Of a DNA stretch of 64,000 nt, positions 9,367-21,500 are shown piece by piece (the stretch's first letter is position 1; every line of letters starts with the position of its first letter). The DNA is taken from NCBI RefSeq assembly GCF_000182925.2, contig NC_026501.1, positions 9,651,917 through 9,715,916 on the forward strand, written 5' to 3'. A program made the translations under genes and the position numbers. The DNA is from Neurospora crassa OR74A (lineage: Eukaryota; Ascomycota; Sordariomycetes; Sordariales; Sordariaceae). The notes under the pieces are model-generated. The model searched no databases and was not told the DNA's origin. It saw only the letters and a list, made by a program, of their open reading frames with translations.

Positions 9367-12300
9367 TAGAAGCCCAGTGCCATATGACCACCGCCTTCTG
9401 GAATGCTGGTCCGGCCTGCGGCGAAGCCTTCGGCTGGTCTTTTGGTCTGGTTTCTTCGGTGTCGTGTTCTACAGGTCGATATGGGACCGCGGAAGCTGCT
9501 GCGGCCCGTCTGGGCTCGACCCCTGTTCCCAGTCTTTGGTTGAACTGGGCGCATTGTCTGATCATGAAAGAACACACGAGAGAGCTTCCAAGTGCGGTGT
9601 GTTGTGGGAGGGCTGCTACACCGCCAACCGGGGACGACGGGAACGAACACGGGGCACAGACGAGACGATTTCAAGGCTTCGTCTAGAAAGGTGGGAATGA
9701 TGCCGTTCCCCGGGTAGACCGGGGCATCGGGGCTGGATGCCGGCAGCATTCTGGTCTTCTGGGTGGATGTCATTGTCTTGTCTCGCGACAGTCGAGCGGC
9801 ACGTCAGCGGGCGCTCGTGAAGTGGAGGGATCATGGATGGAGACGGGACTGGACCGGCTCCTCTCCGTATGCGACAACCCGAACTTTTGGAGCTTACTAG
9901 ATCCCTGGTGCGATGGTGTGCGACTGGATGATTCATGTTTCTTCGGACTATCGGATTTTGCGAGAAAAGAACGAGATATCCGTCTCCCGTCTGTCTGTCT
10001 CTCTGCCTAGGTGTCTGGGCACCGGCGAGACAGGACCAGGTGTCAGCCCAACCCTGGAGACGGAGAAGTACAGAGCAGTCCGGATGTCATGTCAATCGAT
10101 CAGCCGTTCATCTTGCAGTCAGCCTGCCGGTCTGTCAGTTTTGCCAGATGGTGAAGGGTGGGAGGAGTGTTTCGTTGTCTGGACGCCTGGAGATGACGCA
10201 GGGCACACTGCACTATCAAGACACGTTCCACAGGATAGTCTGAGGCTTTCTTGGGGCTGGCAGAAATAACCGGGGTGGCTTTTCTCTCGATCTTCCTCCG
10301 TGGCATGGAGATAAGGGGTGGCCTGGTCTGCGAGGCGTCGGTCACCGTCAGAGACGTGGAAGCTGGCTGCCTCGGGGTCGGCCGGTAAATGAAGTCAAGC
10401 CCAATTTTCGATTCACGCTCATCATTTGTTCGACACATCCTTCTAGAATGAAACAAAGTCTATGTTCTGCATGTCACAAGAGATTACTATTACGAGGTCA
10501 TGGCACCGTGCAAGCCGTGCAAGCCCGAAGCCGTGTGGAGAGAGATGATGAGAGACCGGGCTGAGTGCGCACGTCAATCAGTACGCAGTCGACCTGTTGT
10601 TCAGTTATTCTTGCGCCTCTGCCCTTGGGAAACATTGACCTCTTGACCTCTTGAACGGCCATCTCTTGTGTTGAAAACTCCGCCGTTTCTTCCATGGCCC
10701 GTCTGCCCACTAAAGGCCCTATGCCAGCACAGGTGACAATGGTGGGAATCACTGATTGGGCCGTTTCAAAAAAAGACCACCTCTTAGCACCACCACAAGT
10801 GGCTGCACCTTTCCGTTAGGATCTGGCTACGGCCAGCCAATTCTGTCCGTCCCTGTGGCATCTTCCCTCTTGTGTCTGGCCTGCAATGGACCTAGGACTC
10901 GCTGACGACACCGGCGTGCCGCTGGCTGACTGGCTGGAAGCTTCTCATTGCCGCAGAGAGAGCCTCACTCTGATACGCCCAAGTCTACTCCCACTGCTGT
11001 CGCTGTCCTAGCTCATGCTGCCGTCATTGACCGCTTCCACAACTCCCAGAGTTCCAGACAATAGCTCTTCTTCGCTTCTGCCGGTAACCCTGAGCGCTGG
11101 CCAGCCAAGGCCCACTTAGAGGAAGTCACAATGCCCGACTATGAGATTGTTAGAGCCGAACTTGATTTGTCTTCTCAAGGTCTGGCCATTTTTACCCCAA
11201 ACCGAAACTGTTGATTGTGTGGATTGTGTCGTCAATTGTCCTTCGCTTAAGGATTGTTGTGTAGGTAGGTAAACTACAGTTTGAACAACAACGACATGGA
11301 CGACATGAACAGACCAAATCTTCGGACCCCCCCTCTTCCAACTAACCCTACTGCCCCCTTCGAACAAGCCACACTTCAAACTGCATCACGGGCAAGCATG
11401 CTTCTTAGTCGCTGACCGCCAAGTTTTCCTCCACTGCAGTTCTGGCGCCGCCTTTCTTCAACGTCAAGTTACGGTGGGCTTGACACTGTAGAGCCAGGTA
11501 TCAGGTCTTGGCTTGAAAGCACCAGGCATACCGAGCAGGGGTCCAAAACCCCGGTCGTCAATTTTGTCACTTTTCTTTTTCTTCCATCGCGCCGTCTTCC
11601 CTGTCTTTGCTGCCGGCTCTGCCATGTAGGCAGTATGTCAGAATTATTGCACGCACTGGTACACTCGCAGAAGATGAAAATCATGGGCATGAGTGCTGCT
11701 GTGGCCTGCTGTCTGGGGTTGTGACGAGCACCGAACCCTTCTCATTTCCTTCTCACGGGTACCTCACCTAGGAGACTGAGGGAGGGGTGTCCATAACACA
11801 GTCGATCCGGCGCCGATTGGTCAACGTACCTGAGTACCTTACCTTCTTTACACTTTCACCTTCGTCCCCAGAAGCAAGCCACGCAGAGCTACTGCCTATA
11901 GCGTGTTGATCTTCAACTCTACGGTTTCGTTTGTTCTACCTCTTCCACCGTGGAAAACATGCCGTGTAGAGTGCGCATGGCCACACCATGTACACACACA
12001 GCAATAAACTGGAAGCCAGGCCATGGCACAACGGCCGCACCCTCATACAAGCCAGGAATGGAAGGTATCGCAAACCCACCCGGTACTCTCTCCTTGCGCC
12101 CGCTCCCGCCGGATGTGGAGGTAGATGTCTGGTCCACCAAACAAAAGTGAACAAACTGTGTTGGCAGAACCCTCACTCACTGAAGGCAAGGCAGGGCAGT
12201 GTCCTCCCTTGGGATGTACACCACCGCACTCAGTACACACTTTGCCCCCCCCCTGTTCTGCTTGGCTTGAGATACCCACCCCTTACTGCTACTGGCATGG

Positions 12301-12630
12301 ATGGAGCTTCAACAACATAGCCAGATGTTGCTATACGTCCAGTATCTGCATAGCTCCATGTCCTTGTATCGATCTTCTTTCCCCTGGTCCCTGGTCCTGG
12401 CAGATACAGACATACACCTACATACTTCAACTGCCAGTCAACAGCCGTTTTGCCTGATAACTGAGACATCTGGACCTCACACCTTCAATATCAAATCTGT
12501 TTCTCCCCACACTTGAAGAAAAGCATACATACCTAGGCCAACAACCTTCGTTGTCTTGGATCACCAACATCGATCAAAGCCATTCTTCTCTTCTTTCTTC
12601 CCTGGCTCACTTAGCAACGACACTTCAGTA
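9367..12630. other. Intergenic, probable long upstream region of the forkhead gene
   Basis: About 3.3 kb without a convincing reading frame. The short ORFs have no domain and overlap one another on both strands. It contains the 3' flank of the Cactin gene and the promoter and leader of the forkhead gene. Pyrimidine-rich stretches near 12540-12600 suit a 5' untranslated leader. Confidence 0.5.
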
Positions 12631-14312
12631 ATGGACACGGAATCAACTACCGAAAACGAACACCCAACAACATCAGACACAATGAACTCCTCAAACTCAT
12701 ACATGTTATCACTACAGGCCACCAGAAGCCAGACCAGCAGCCCGGTTGCATGTGTGGGAGGCATGACGGAAGGAAAGACTCAGGTTGGCACATCACTATG
12801 GAACCCTTCGGTTCGGGCGCAAACCGGGAGTGACGAGTTCGAGCACTATGCCTTCCACAGCACCGCAGGCTCCTCAACAGCACCTACAAATGGGTACGGA
12901 GGACTTACACAACAGTGTCTGTCTAGCCAGTCATCGCCCCGCAGCTGGAGTTCACCAGACCATCACTTTCGTCCGGTCTCTGCCCCAGGTTCTGGCTCTT
13001 CTTGGGGTTCCTACCCGGCGGAGCAGTCATACGCTGGGGTCGCTGGCAGGCAGACGAACACCCCCCCACCACAATTTCCATCCAAGACCTTGTCGAGAGA
13101 GAACCACAACGCCTCGACAATAACTTCATATCCTCCCACCGGTTCCTTCTTCCCCAATCACCACTATCCCACCCATAACAGCATCTCCTCACTTTCTCAA
13201 GAATCGGAATACCCCCCTTCTCCCTGCAGTTCCATTCCCAATAACTTCAAGCTCGACTGCGACTCAGACACCTCCATGTTGAGCACCGCCCCCGCCTCCG
13301 AGGCCGGCGATAACTTTCTTGTCAGCAACCCATATCCTGTGTACAATCTCCTTGGTGACAGCAACATGAATGGCATAAGCACCTGCAGTAGCGTCTCCAG
13401 CCCAGTTTCTCCCTCGGCTAGCCTTGATAGCACCCCGACTGCTGCCTCTATTCTCCCCGGCAACAGCAAAGCCGAGCTGCCCTATGCGCAGCTTATCTAC
13501 AAAGCGTTCATGAGCACCCCCAACAAGGCTATGACACTGCAGGACATTTACCAATGGTTCCGCGAGAACACCGAAAAGGGCAAGAGTGATACGAAAGGGT
13601 GGCAGAACAGTATCCGTCACAATCTGTCCATGAACCACGTGGGTGTTCCCTCCCTCTAACCCCACAGTCACTATTATATCAGCTAACACTCATCAGGCGT
13701 TCACCAAACGAGAGCGCAAGCCCGAAGGCAGCACCAACACCAACATGAACGATGAAGACAATAGTGCCTCCACAGATTCCAACAACAGTGATAACAAGAA
13801 GTCCACCGAGTGGTATCTCGAGCCTTGGGCAATCAAAGGCGGCGTCCAGTCTACCACACGCTACCGTAAGGGCAACCACGCTTCGCGACGGGCTGCGGCA
13901 GCCTCGGCCTGCAACGCCTCCCGCCGCCACATGAAGGACGGCAAATACGATTTGTACAGCACCAGCATGTCCACTCTATATCGCTCTTCCCCCTCCCTTA
14001 CCAGCCGTAACAAAATCTCCAAGTCGAGCAACCGCGCTACACTTCGTAGCAACGGAACGGCTCCTACGGAATTGCAAATGCACTACTATACCTCTAGCCA
14101 TCACATCCCTCAACAACATCCCTTCGAAGTCAGCATGGTTACCTCTGCGCCTGAGCAACACTACAACCCGTATATGTCTCCCGTGTCCGCAAGGCCGGCG
14201 GTGACGCATAGTTTGCCAGAAATAATGTCCATGTCTGCTACCTCTGCCCCTTCCTGCGCCGCTGACTTTTACGAGTCCTACACCGACCCTGCCATCCTTG
14301 CCTCTTCGCTTG

Positions 14313-14349
<37 letters not shown>

Positions 14350-14650
14350 ACAAGGCCAAGCTCAAAGGGAGGCTTCGGAGCCGATTTCGGTGATGAACGA
14401 GCCCATCACTCCCGAGGCCAGTTTCGGCAGCCCTCCGCTCATGGCGACGAACCCCACGAGTAGTAGCGCGAGTTATTATCCCAGCCCTGAGGATCACGCC
14501 ATGAGCTTTGCCAATGTTCACCACCACGCCGGGTATCATCAGCCTCAAGTCTACCAGGGCGAGTCCCGGTATGGCCATCACAACGGCTGGGAACATACCC
14601 AGGGCGTAGCGGTTTCAGCTACGGGGATGATGTATGGGCATTATGCATAG
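12631..14650 (+). CDS. Forkhead (winged-helix) transcription factor
   Basis: Two exons, 12631-13638 and 13697-14650, encode about 653 residues. The first in-frame ATG is at 12631; the open frame extends upstream to 12556 only from a TTG. Residues 1-280 are Ser/Thr/Pro rich and disordered. The forkhead DNA-binding domain begins near residue 282 (ELPYAQLIYKAF) and continues through QDIYQWFRENTE and the recognition helix GWQNSIRHNLSMNH, where a 58-base phase-0 intron falls exactly after His336. The second exon continues AFTKRERKPEGS, then about 25 extra Asn/Asp/Ser residues, then STEWYLEPWAIKGG, so the wing carries an insertion. The C-terminal part has a 13-glutamine run and His-rich patches. 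It is nuclear by family, and targets are unknown. It is not clearly one of the well-studied cell-cycle forkhead factors because no FHA domain is visible. Confidence 0.92.
14315..14353 (+). repeat. (CAACAG)n hexamer repeat encoding polyglutamine
   Basis: Alternating CAA and CAG codons give 13 glutamines in the C-terminal half of the forkhead protein. The mixed codon pattern suggests replication slippage of a hexamer. Confidence 0.9.
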
Positions 14651-15522
14651 ATGCTGGCACTTGAGCACAAAACAACGAAGAGATAGGCGGCGGCTTGATG
14701 CTACGACTGCAGGAAGCCAAATTGTACCAATACCAATATTACGATCATGAGGTCACGACACAACAAACACAGAAGGCGATACCCAAAAAAACTTGCTTTT
14801 GCTTTACTAAGATTTGGTGGGGGGGTGTTTTCTATTTTCTTTCCTCCATCCTTATCTTCTTCTTTCTTTTTCTTTTCCTTCGCATTTCGCAGCTGCTCGC
14901 AAACCAGTCTGGCAGGCCGCATCAAGAAATGGGCAATGGGTCCAGGAGTGGTCCCTTGTCACTGCTGCAATGATCTACACTACAGCCAAAGCTTGGATGG
15001 GGAAGGGACTACCAGACAAGGACAGGGGCAGGACAAACATTATCCTCCACATGTCTCCCTTGTTGGCCTCTGCAGCTCTGCTCCCTCCCAGGCTTGGCTT
15101 TCTCTCCCTTCCTTTGCCTGATGAGTGGGCACTGGGCAGCACTCAACATCAAACATCAGTTCTTGCCACCTCCACAATCTATCTTCACTTCACTGTTCCT
15201 GCTGTCATCTCTTCGCGCACATATCCAGAGGGCCAGACCCGTAGGTGGCGATATGATGACCTGGACGAAGCTGGATATCGATGGATGGATATGTGAACTT
15301 CTCAACTGTTCTCGCTACATTCTTTTCCCCTTTGTTCTTTCCACTTTACTTAACTAACGTTTCACACCCTGCGTTGCCTTTGAGCTTCAAGGATTGTTTA
15401 TTTTCCCCGCTTTTACATTCCGCTATGAGATACAGCGAGGGAGGGGATGGGGTCTAGGTGCTTTGGGGGTGGCGATGTGGGATTTTCATGACGGACATTT
15501 TGACGTCTTGCTGCCGCGTTTG

Positions 15523-15540
15523 TTTTTTTTTTTTTTTTTT
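15523..15540 (+). repeat. T18 homopolymer
   Basis: An uninterrupted run of 18 thymines lies about 0.9 kb downstream of the forkhead stop codon. Confidence 0.9.
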
Positions 15541-18500
15541 CATCTTGAATTTGCATTTAGCAAGCACAGAAGAGTGGAATAGCGATGCAATTTTTTTTTC
15601 AATAAGTCCGCTGAACACCCGTATCGAGGACTGGCTTTGGTAAATTACCTCTACAGGAAAGGAATTCGGTCCGGGCGATACAGGCATAGGAAATGGAATA
15701 GGCTGGGAAAAATGGGCTCGGAACTGGGAATTGCGAATCAGTAGAGAATGGAACAGGGACTTGCATTAGCATGTCGAAACTACTAGGTTTTCGACCCTTC
15801 TCAATGGAATATCATGAGCTTGAAACAGATTGCATTGCATCACTGGTGAACGGTGCGCATAACTGACGCGGATCCATCTCAATGCTAAGGTACTGTTGGT
15901 GGCTGGCTGGCTTCAATATCAAGGCTCGTTGGTTGGGATGGACGGTCGGTCGGTTGGTGCCTCTAGCTGCCGGGCGGTTGGCGCAAGAAGAGAGCCGGCA
16001 GGTGATATGTAGAGGTACTCTGGTGATCTAACTCGCCAACCAGGTTCACGACAGCACATAGCAATCTCAGTGCTGGTGAAGCTATTCCCAACTTACATGG
16101 TGTAGTTGCCGTGTCCTGCCGTGCCTGTGTGAAGCAATGCACATCATCCGACAATGCTATCGTTTGACGTTAGCCTGCCGCCATCAATACTATCGTATCG
16201 CTGTGCCGTGTTCGTTGACCAACGGAATGCTTTCTCGCCTTCCCGCCAGCCATCGTCAACAATGTCCACTGCGATCTATTAGCAGGAGGGCCTTTTCTTT
16301 CCCATTTCGTCTCTTCTTGCACCTTCCTCAGTGCACTGAGTGTTACCTTCCCATTCCCTCCACTGTAAGGTACCTCGCTCTCTAGGTAGGTAGGTATGTT
16401 TCCAACGGCCCCTAGCATCCGCGACACCAACCAATCAGATTACATGTCTTTTACCTCCTCTCATGGTTCCTTCCCCCACCCCTCTCCCCACTGTTCACCA
16501 ACGGGCGACATCCCATCTTGATCACCACAACCGCCAACCGACCAATGGCAGGCGGGCATAACAGCACATCTGGCCCCCAACCCAGCCCGGACTAGTGTAG
16601 TGTACTAGTGCAATCAGTTAACAGAGAGCTCGGCACCGGATGACCCCCCTGTATTCCCGTCAACTCTTGCATCCGAATCGGCACGGTGGGACAAAGACTG
16701 AGTGGCCCTGAGTGCTGTACACTACCTCTACTGCGAGAAAGGCAAATGTGCCAAGACAGGAAGCCGGCCGAGAAGGAGGAAGAGTCAGGAAAGCGGTCCG
16801 TCAAAAGGGACCCTGACAGGTCTAGAAGCGGTAGTGATGGGACGTCTCTGGCTGTCGTTTTTCTGCGTTTTTCTGCGTTTTTTTCTTTTTTTTCTTTTTT
16901 TTTTCTTCGCCTTTTAAAATTCTCTTTATCTCTCTCTCTTTTTTTCCCCCTCTAGAGGTATTTGCTTCCTTTCCACGGCCTCCAACGTAACGCTTACTGG
17001 TTAAATCTGGGGAAGCGACGGTCTTCCATTGCAGATGATAATGCTCGAGGTTGCCTGACGTCTGACTGTGGGTACCCCCGAGGGTGAATGATAGAGTGGG
17101 CCTCATCATTACCCGGGTGCCGTCTTGCCTCTTCTCGAGCCCCGTGTCAGTGATAGCCAAGCCTTTAGACTACCTAATCTCCAGTTTTTTCCCCAGGCCG
17201 GGTTGGGTCTATCACGTTACTGCCTGTCGCCATTCCTTCCAGTGGCCAGCTATGGTAGCAAGTAGACCAGCTTAGATCTTACCTTTTTCACCTCCCTGAT
17301 TCCCATCATGGTCTATCAAAATCGAATCCCTGGTCATTGTCACCGATCAAGTAACAGCGTCCGATTTCCGTACATCTGCCTCCCATTTCTTTCCTAGGTA
17401 CCTACCTACCTACCTAGAGGTACCCAACACGAATCTCAGATAACAAGTGACAAATTCAGAGATGCTCAGACTGCATCCAAACGAGGAAAAGTGCCTGTCT
17501 CAAAAACAGGCCATCTACCCCCAAAACATACGATTTCTTCAAACTTTTGCTGCCCCTCAGGGCTAAAAGTGCTGTGAGTCCCCGAAAAGAGCAATTTGTA
17601 TGTGACTAGTGCGCTGTGGCGCTCAAGGAGACGCCTCAAGCGCTCTGGCTGATGTGCGACTGATCTCGAAGACTTCCCTTTTCATCCAGTGGCTGGCTGT
17701 TCTTGATTTGAGATACATGTGGTGTAGGGGAAGAAAAGTGCATTGATGTAGGATTCGTAGCCAACAATGTTTTTCGTTGGCAATAGAGGCTGTCGACGGG
17801 AAGTGGTATCTCAAAGTGCAGAATCTGTCGCAGGGAAAGTGATCCAAGTTGATGAAAGTTGCTGGAGATGATTGTGATGACGATGTGCGCAGCACTTGCA
17901 CGGGTTCACTAGGTACCCCAACATACCTGTACATGTACAGACCCCGTGGACTGCCCCTAACTTAACTCTACCTCCTGCCACATGACACCATGCCGAAATC
18001 GCTTTCACTGCTTACCCTGCGTTGGTGAAGAGACAGCAAGACAGAGAGAGGTACGTCACTGAGACATTTCACCGTTGCATAAGATAATGTTCCACACATA
18101 TCTTGATGTGCGAGACGTACGCTCCGGCCAGGGGTTCACTCCCACGTTCTTTAAAACCGTGCATTGCCCAGAAAGGAAGGAGAGACGAAAGAAGAAAGGA
18201 AAGAACCAAAACGGCCGGGCCGAGAAGGGAAATGGATTTCTTCCTTTCCCAGTCAACTGTCGAAACTTTGCTTCATTTCGTCAATAGGTATTCTCTCCTT
18301 CACTTGTTTACCCTCGCTGAGCAGCAGGGCGGCTTCGGATAGGATGTAAATATTATCGTCATAGTTGCTTGCGGTGTGATTCCTCTCCAATGGTGCACGC
18401 ATCCGCACCTACTGTTCACATCAGTCAATACACCGCTCTCCAGGACTGCTTCATGAATACGCAGACCTTTGATGCACAACTCACCGTCTTTGTGAATAGG

Positions 18501-21500
18501 TATTTTCACAAATCTCTGCGTTCACTAGAGGTACCCAGGTAGGTACTTCTTTCTCTGTGTCTTCAAGACCGACAGTACCAGACTGCTACGCAAACCTCTT
18601 GCAACCGCAAGTTTCCACCACCAACGATCGTGATATTCATGATATCTTCAGCAAATGGCTCCCACAGCCTCAGTGCCAGCCTCAGCATTGTTCTGGAGGT
18701 GCGTCTACCAACCGCGTCTGGTTACTATTTTTGGTGCGCGTTTATGTAGAAGGTAGCGTAGTTCGTGATGCCGCGCATCTCCCATCCTCCCCGTCACCAC
18801 CAACTTCAGCCCCGTTCGAAGATTCGAAGAGATCGAACACATTGAGACAATCCCGCATCACTAGCCTCCTCTTTTTGGCCCTTCTCAGTGGTCATCCGTC
18901 CGACTGCCGTTTCGATGCCCAATAGCAATCGTCATTCTCAAAAGAGAAGCGCAACATCTATTCGCTGTCTTTATGTTCTGAAGCCCTCAAGCTTTTGCAA
19001 GCCCTTCACAAGCCCTTTTTACACAGGGGCCGTGAAAAAGGCCCGCCAGGCCACGAGAACCATGGCCCGGCACAGACTAGCAACGGCGTGGACGTGTGTG
19101 TGGTTACACCACGGTTGTACACCCATACCAGACGGGACATTTCAGCCACAACTTCGGACGTACCTGGTGAGGTTCCAACAAGAATTGAATCTCAAATTAT
19201 CAGGGCCCTTTTGCGGCAATCTGTCGCTTGCGGTTACGATGGAGGGGATGTCAGTCATGCATTTGCATCCCACCAAGATGCCTGAGGAGGTTTCAATCTA
19301 TTTCCTGGAGACTCGTCACACCTCCACACCACCCACATCTTCTGTTTCTATCAGTCAGGTCATCCGTATTAGCTAGTAGAGGTAGTCAATGTCGTACAAA
19401 CGTCCAAGTCATCTTCATGTTGTTGTTGCCCTTGCAGGTGGGACTGGAGAGTGGAGGCATGTCGTGGCAGGCAGAGTTGCTCACCACACTTGACTCCAGC
19501 CAGTCGAGAACCTGGCTACAACGGAACTTTACCTGCCCCTACCTATACGCAAACCTCCAGACACAGGCACGAAGCATGCACACGTACCTAGCGATGAACG
19601 CCTCAGCACACAGATAAGCGATGCCCACCAATCTCGATTGAGATCGCGCCAATGAGCACCAATCTATTTTCAGTTGCAACCCTTCCAGAAAATCGGACGA
19701 TTTTGCCATTCTCGGGCTGGGGTTGGTTCATGTTGCGGGTTTCGCAGTGGATGTGTAGGGCTACACTGAATGAGGGGGCAGATGGGTATCGTGGGAAGGT
19801 GAGGTCTACGTACTAGTGAATGAGGATTGAAGATCTGGACATGGAGGCGATGACCTCGAGAACTTGGCGGTGCTTTGGTAGTCTACTACCTACCGACGGT
19901 GTCCAAGCCTTGTGGGTAAAGGTCGTTGAAGTAGCAAGGATTCAAGCTTTTCCTCTTGTCTTATGAGAAGCTGCATTTTTAGGTGCTGGCGGATGTAGCC
20001 TTGCAATTAAAGCGAGGTTGATGGAAGGAGGAACACGGTTCGCGCCACATATGTCGCGGAACTCCTTGTGCTGGCAGTCTGGGCAAACCCGAAGGAGGAG
20101 TATTGATGAGATTGGCAGCTTCCCTTGGCAGCATATACTCCCTCTAGAGGCTCCAGTCCCTACTTCTCTTAGCACAGCCTGGACACGGAGCGTAATGTGG
20201 GTAGGCAAGTCCGAAGGCTTTGGTGGTGACTGCCCTGGAGAGATTGACCTCTAGCCCTAGGACTGGACGTGACCTCAAGACGGGCAGTGGTGACCTCCAT
20301 TCCCAAGCAACACCACACCACATACATGCTCCGCCTAATGTAGCCGTGCAATAAGCGCGCAAGCGCTGCACCAGGGCAATATCCGGAGCTCACTTCTTAA
20401 TGAAACGTCCTGTGGGTGACAGTGAGGATCTGTACCAGCTTTTGCTCTGTTTTGGGTGATGATTGACACTAGGGGCGTTCATAAAGTAGCCTCGAGATAG
20501 CGAACAGCTGGGGTGAGCGGGTTGCACTGATGCCGGCTGATCCTCTCAAGTTCTCACCTCCTTTTCAGACATGACATGCCAGACCGTGCCGAAAACGCAA
20601 CGTCTCGGTACCGGGCCGTATTGGATCTGCTTTCCTTCCCCGTATCAACCGCACGTCAGCAACGTCACGTTATTCAGGAACCGTTCATGTTCTTGACATT
20701 TGCTTCTTCTCATGGAGGTAACAACTTCCTTCAATCAAGTTTGGTGGCTTATGTTTTTCTTCCCTCAACGTGTCACTATTGACCTTGTTCCTCTTCTATT
20801 TTCCCTCCATCTTCAACGGCCCGAGACAGAACAAAAAGAATAGAGGAACCCGGAAAGGCGCCCCTTGCGCGCGTCCACCCATCTTCCACATTTCCACTAC
20901 ATGTGTGACCATCACACGTCTAAATCTCGATTGTGGCTCGCAGCCTGCGAACGAATTTGAACATCACTGGACGCCACGGTTCTTACTGGTGAAAAAAAGA
21001 AAAGCAAATGTGAGAGCTGAGCGAGTGTGCTACTGACCTCCTCTCTGCCAAGGCCTGTCACTAATGCCTGCCCAAAAAGGGGGTCGGGAATTCCAAGAGG
21101 GGGGGTGCAGAACTCGGAACACAAGGAAAAGCGCGAGATTCGTCGCTATCACCGTGGCTTGACCACCAACACTTGCAAAACGGTGCGTTGAAAATGTCCC
21201 ATCCTCACTCATCTATCGCCTCAACACTGTGACGCAAGCGCCAAGTCGCAGCCTTGTCGATTACCTGCCGACAATACACACCGTCCTGCTCGAAGTCTGG
21301 TACGGAAATTGACGTTTATCCCTTTTCGTCTTCACCGCCAGCCACGCCCACAAGACAGGCTTACACCACCGCTGAGGAATGGTGCGAAAGCCCTCTTGTG
21401 GTTTTCGTTACCGTATGTGGTTCCATGAAGTGTCTAGAACAGGAAAGATTATCTTCGTTAGCTCGGTAGATGTCATGGCACGTCGAGAATACTTCGCTAT

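Noticed and set aside
12556-12630. N-terminal extension of the forkhead protein
   Set aside because: The open frame begins at a TTG; the first ATG is at 12631.
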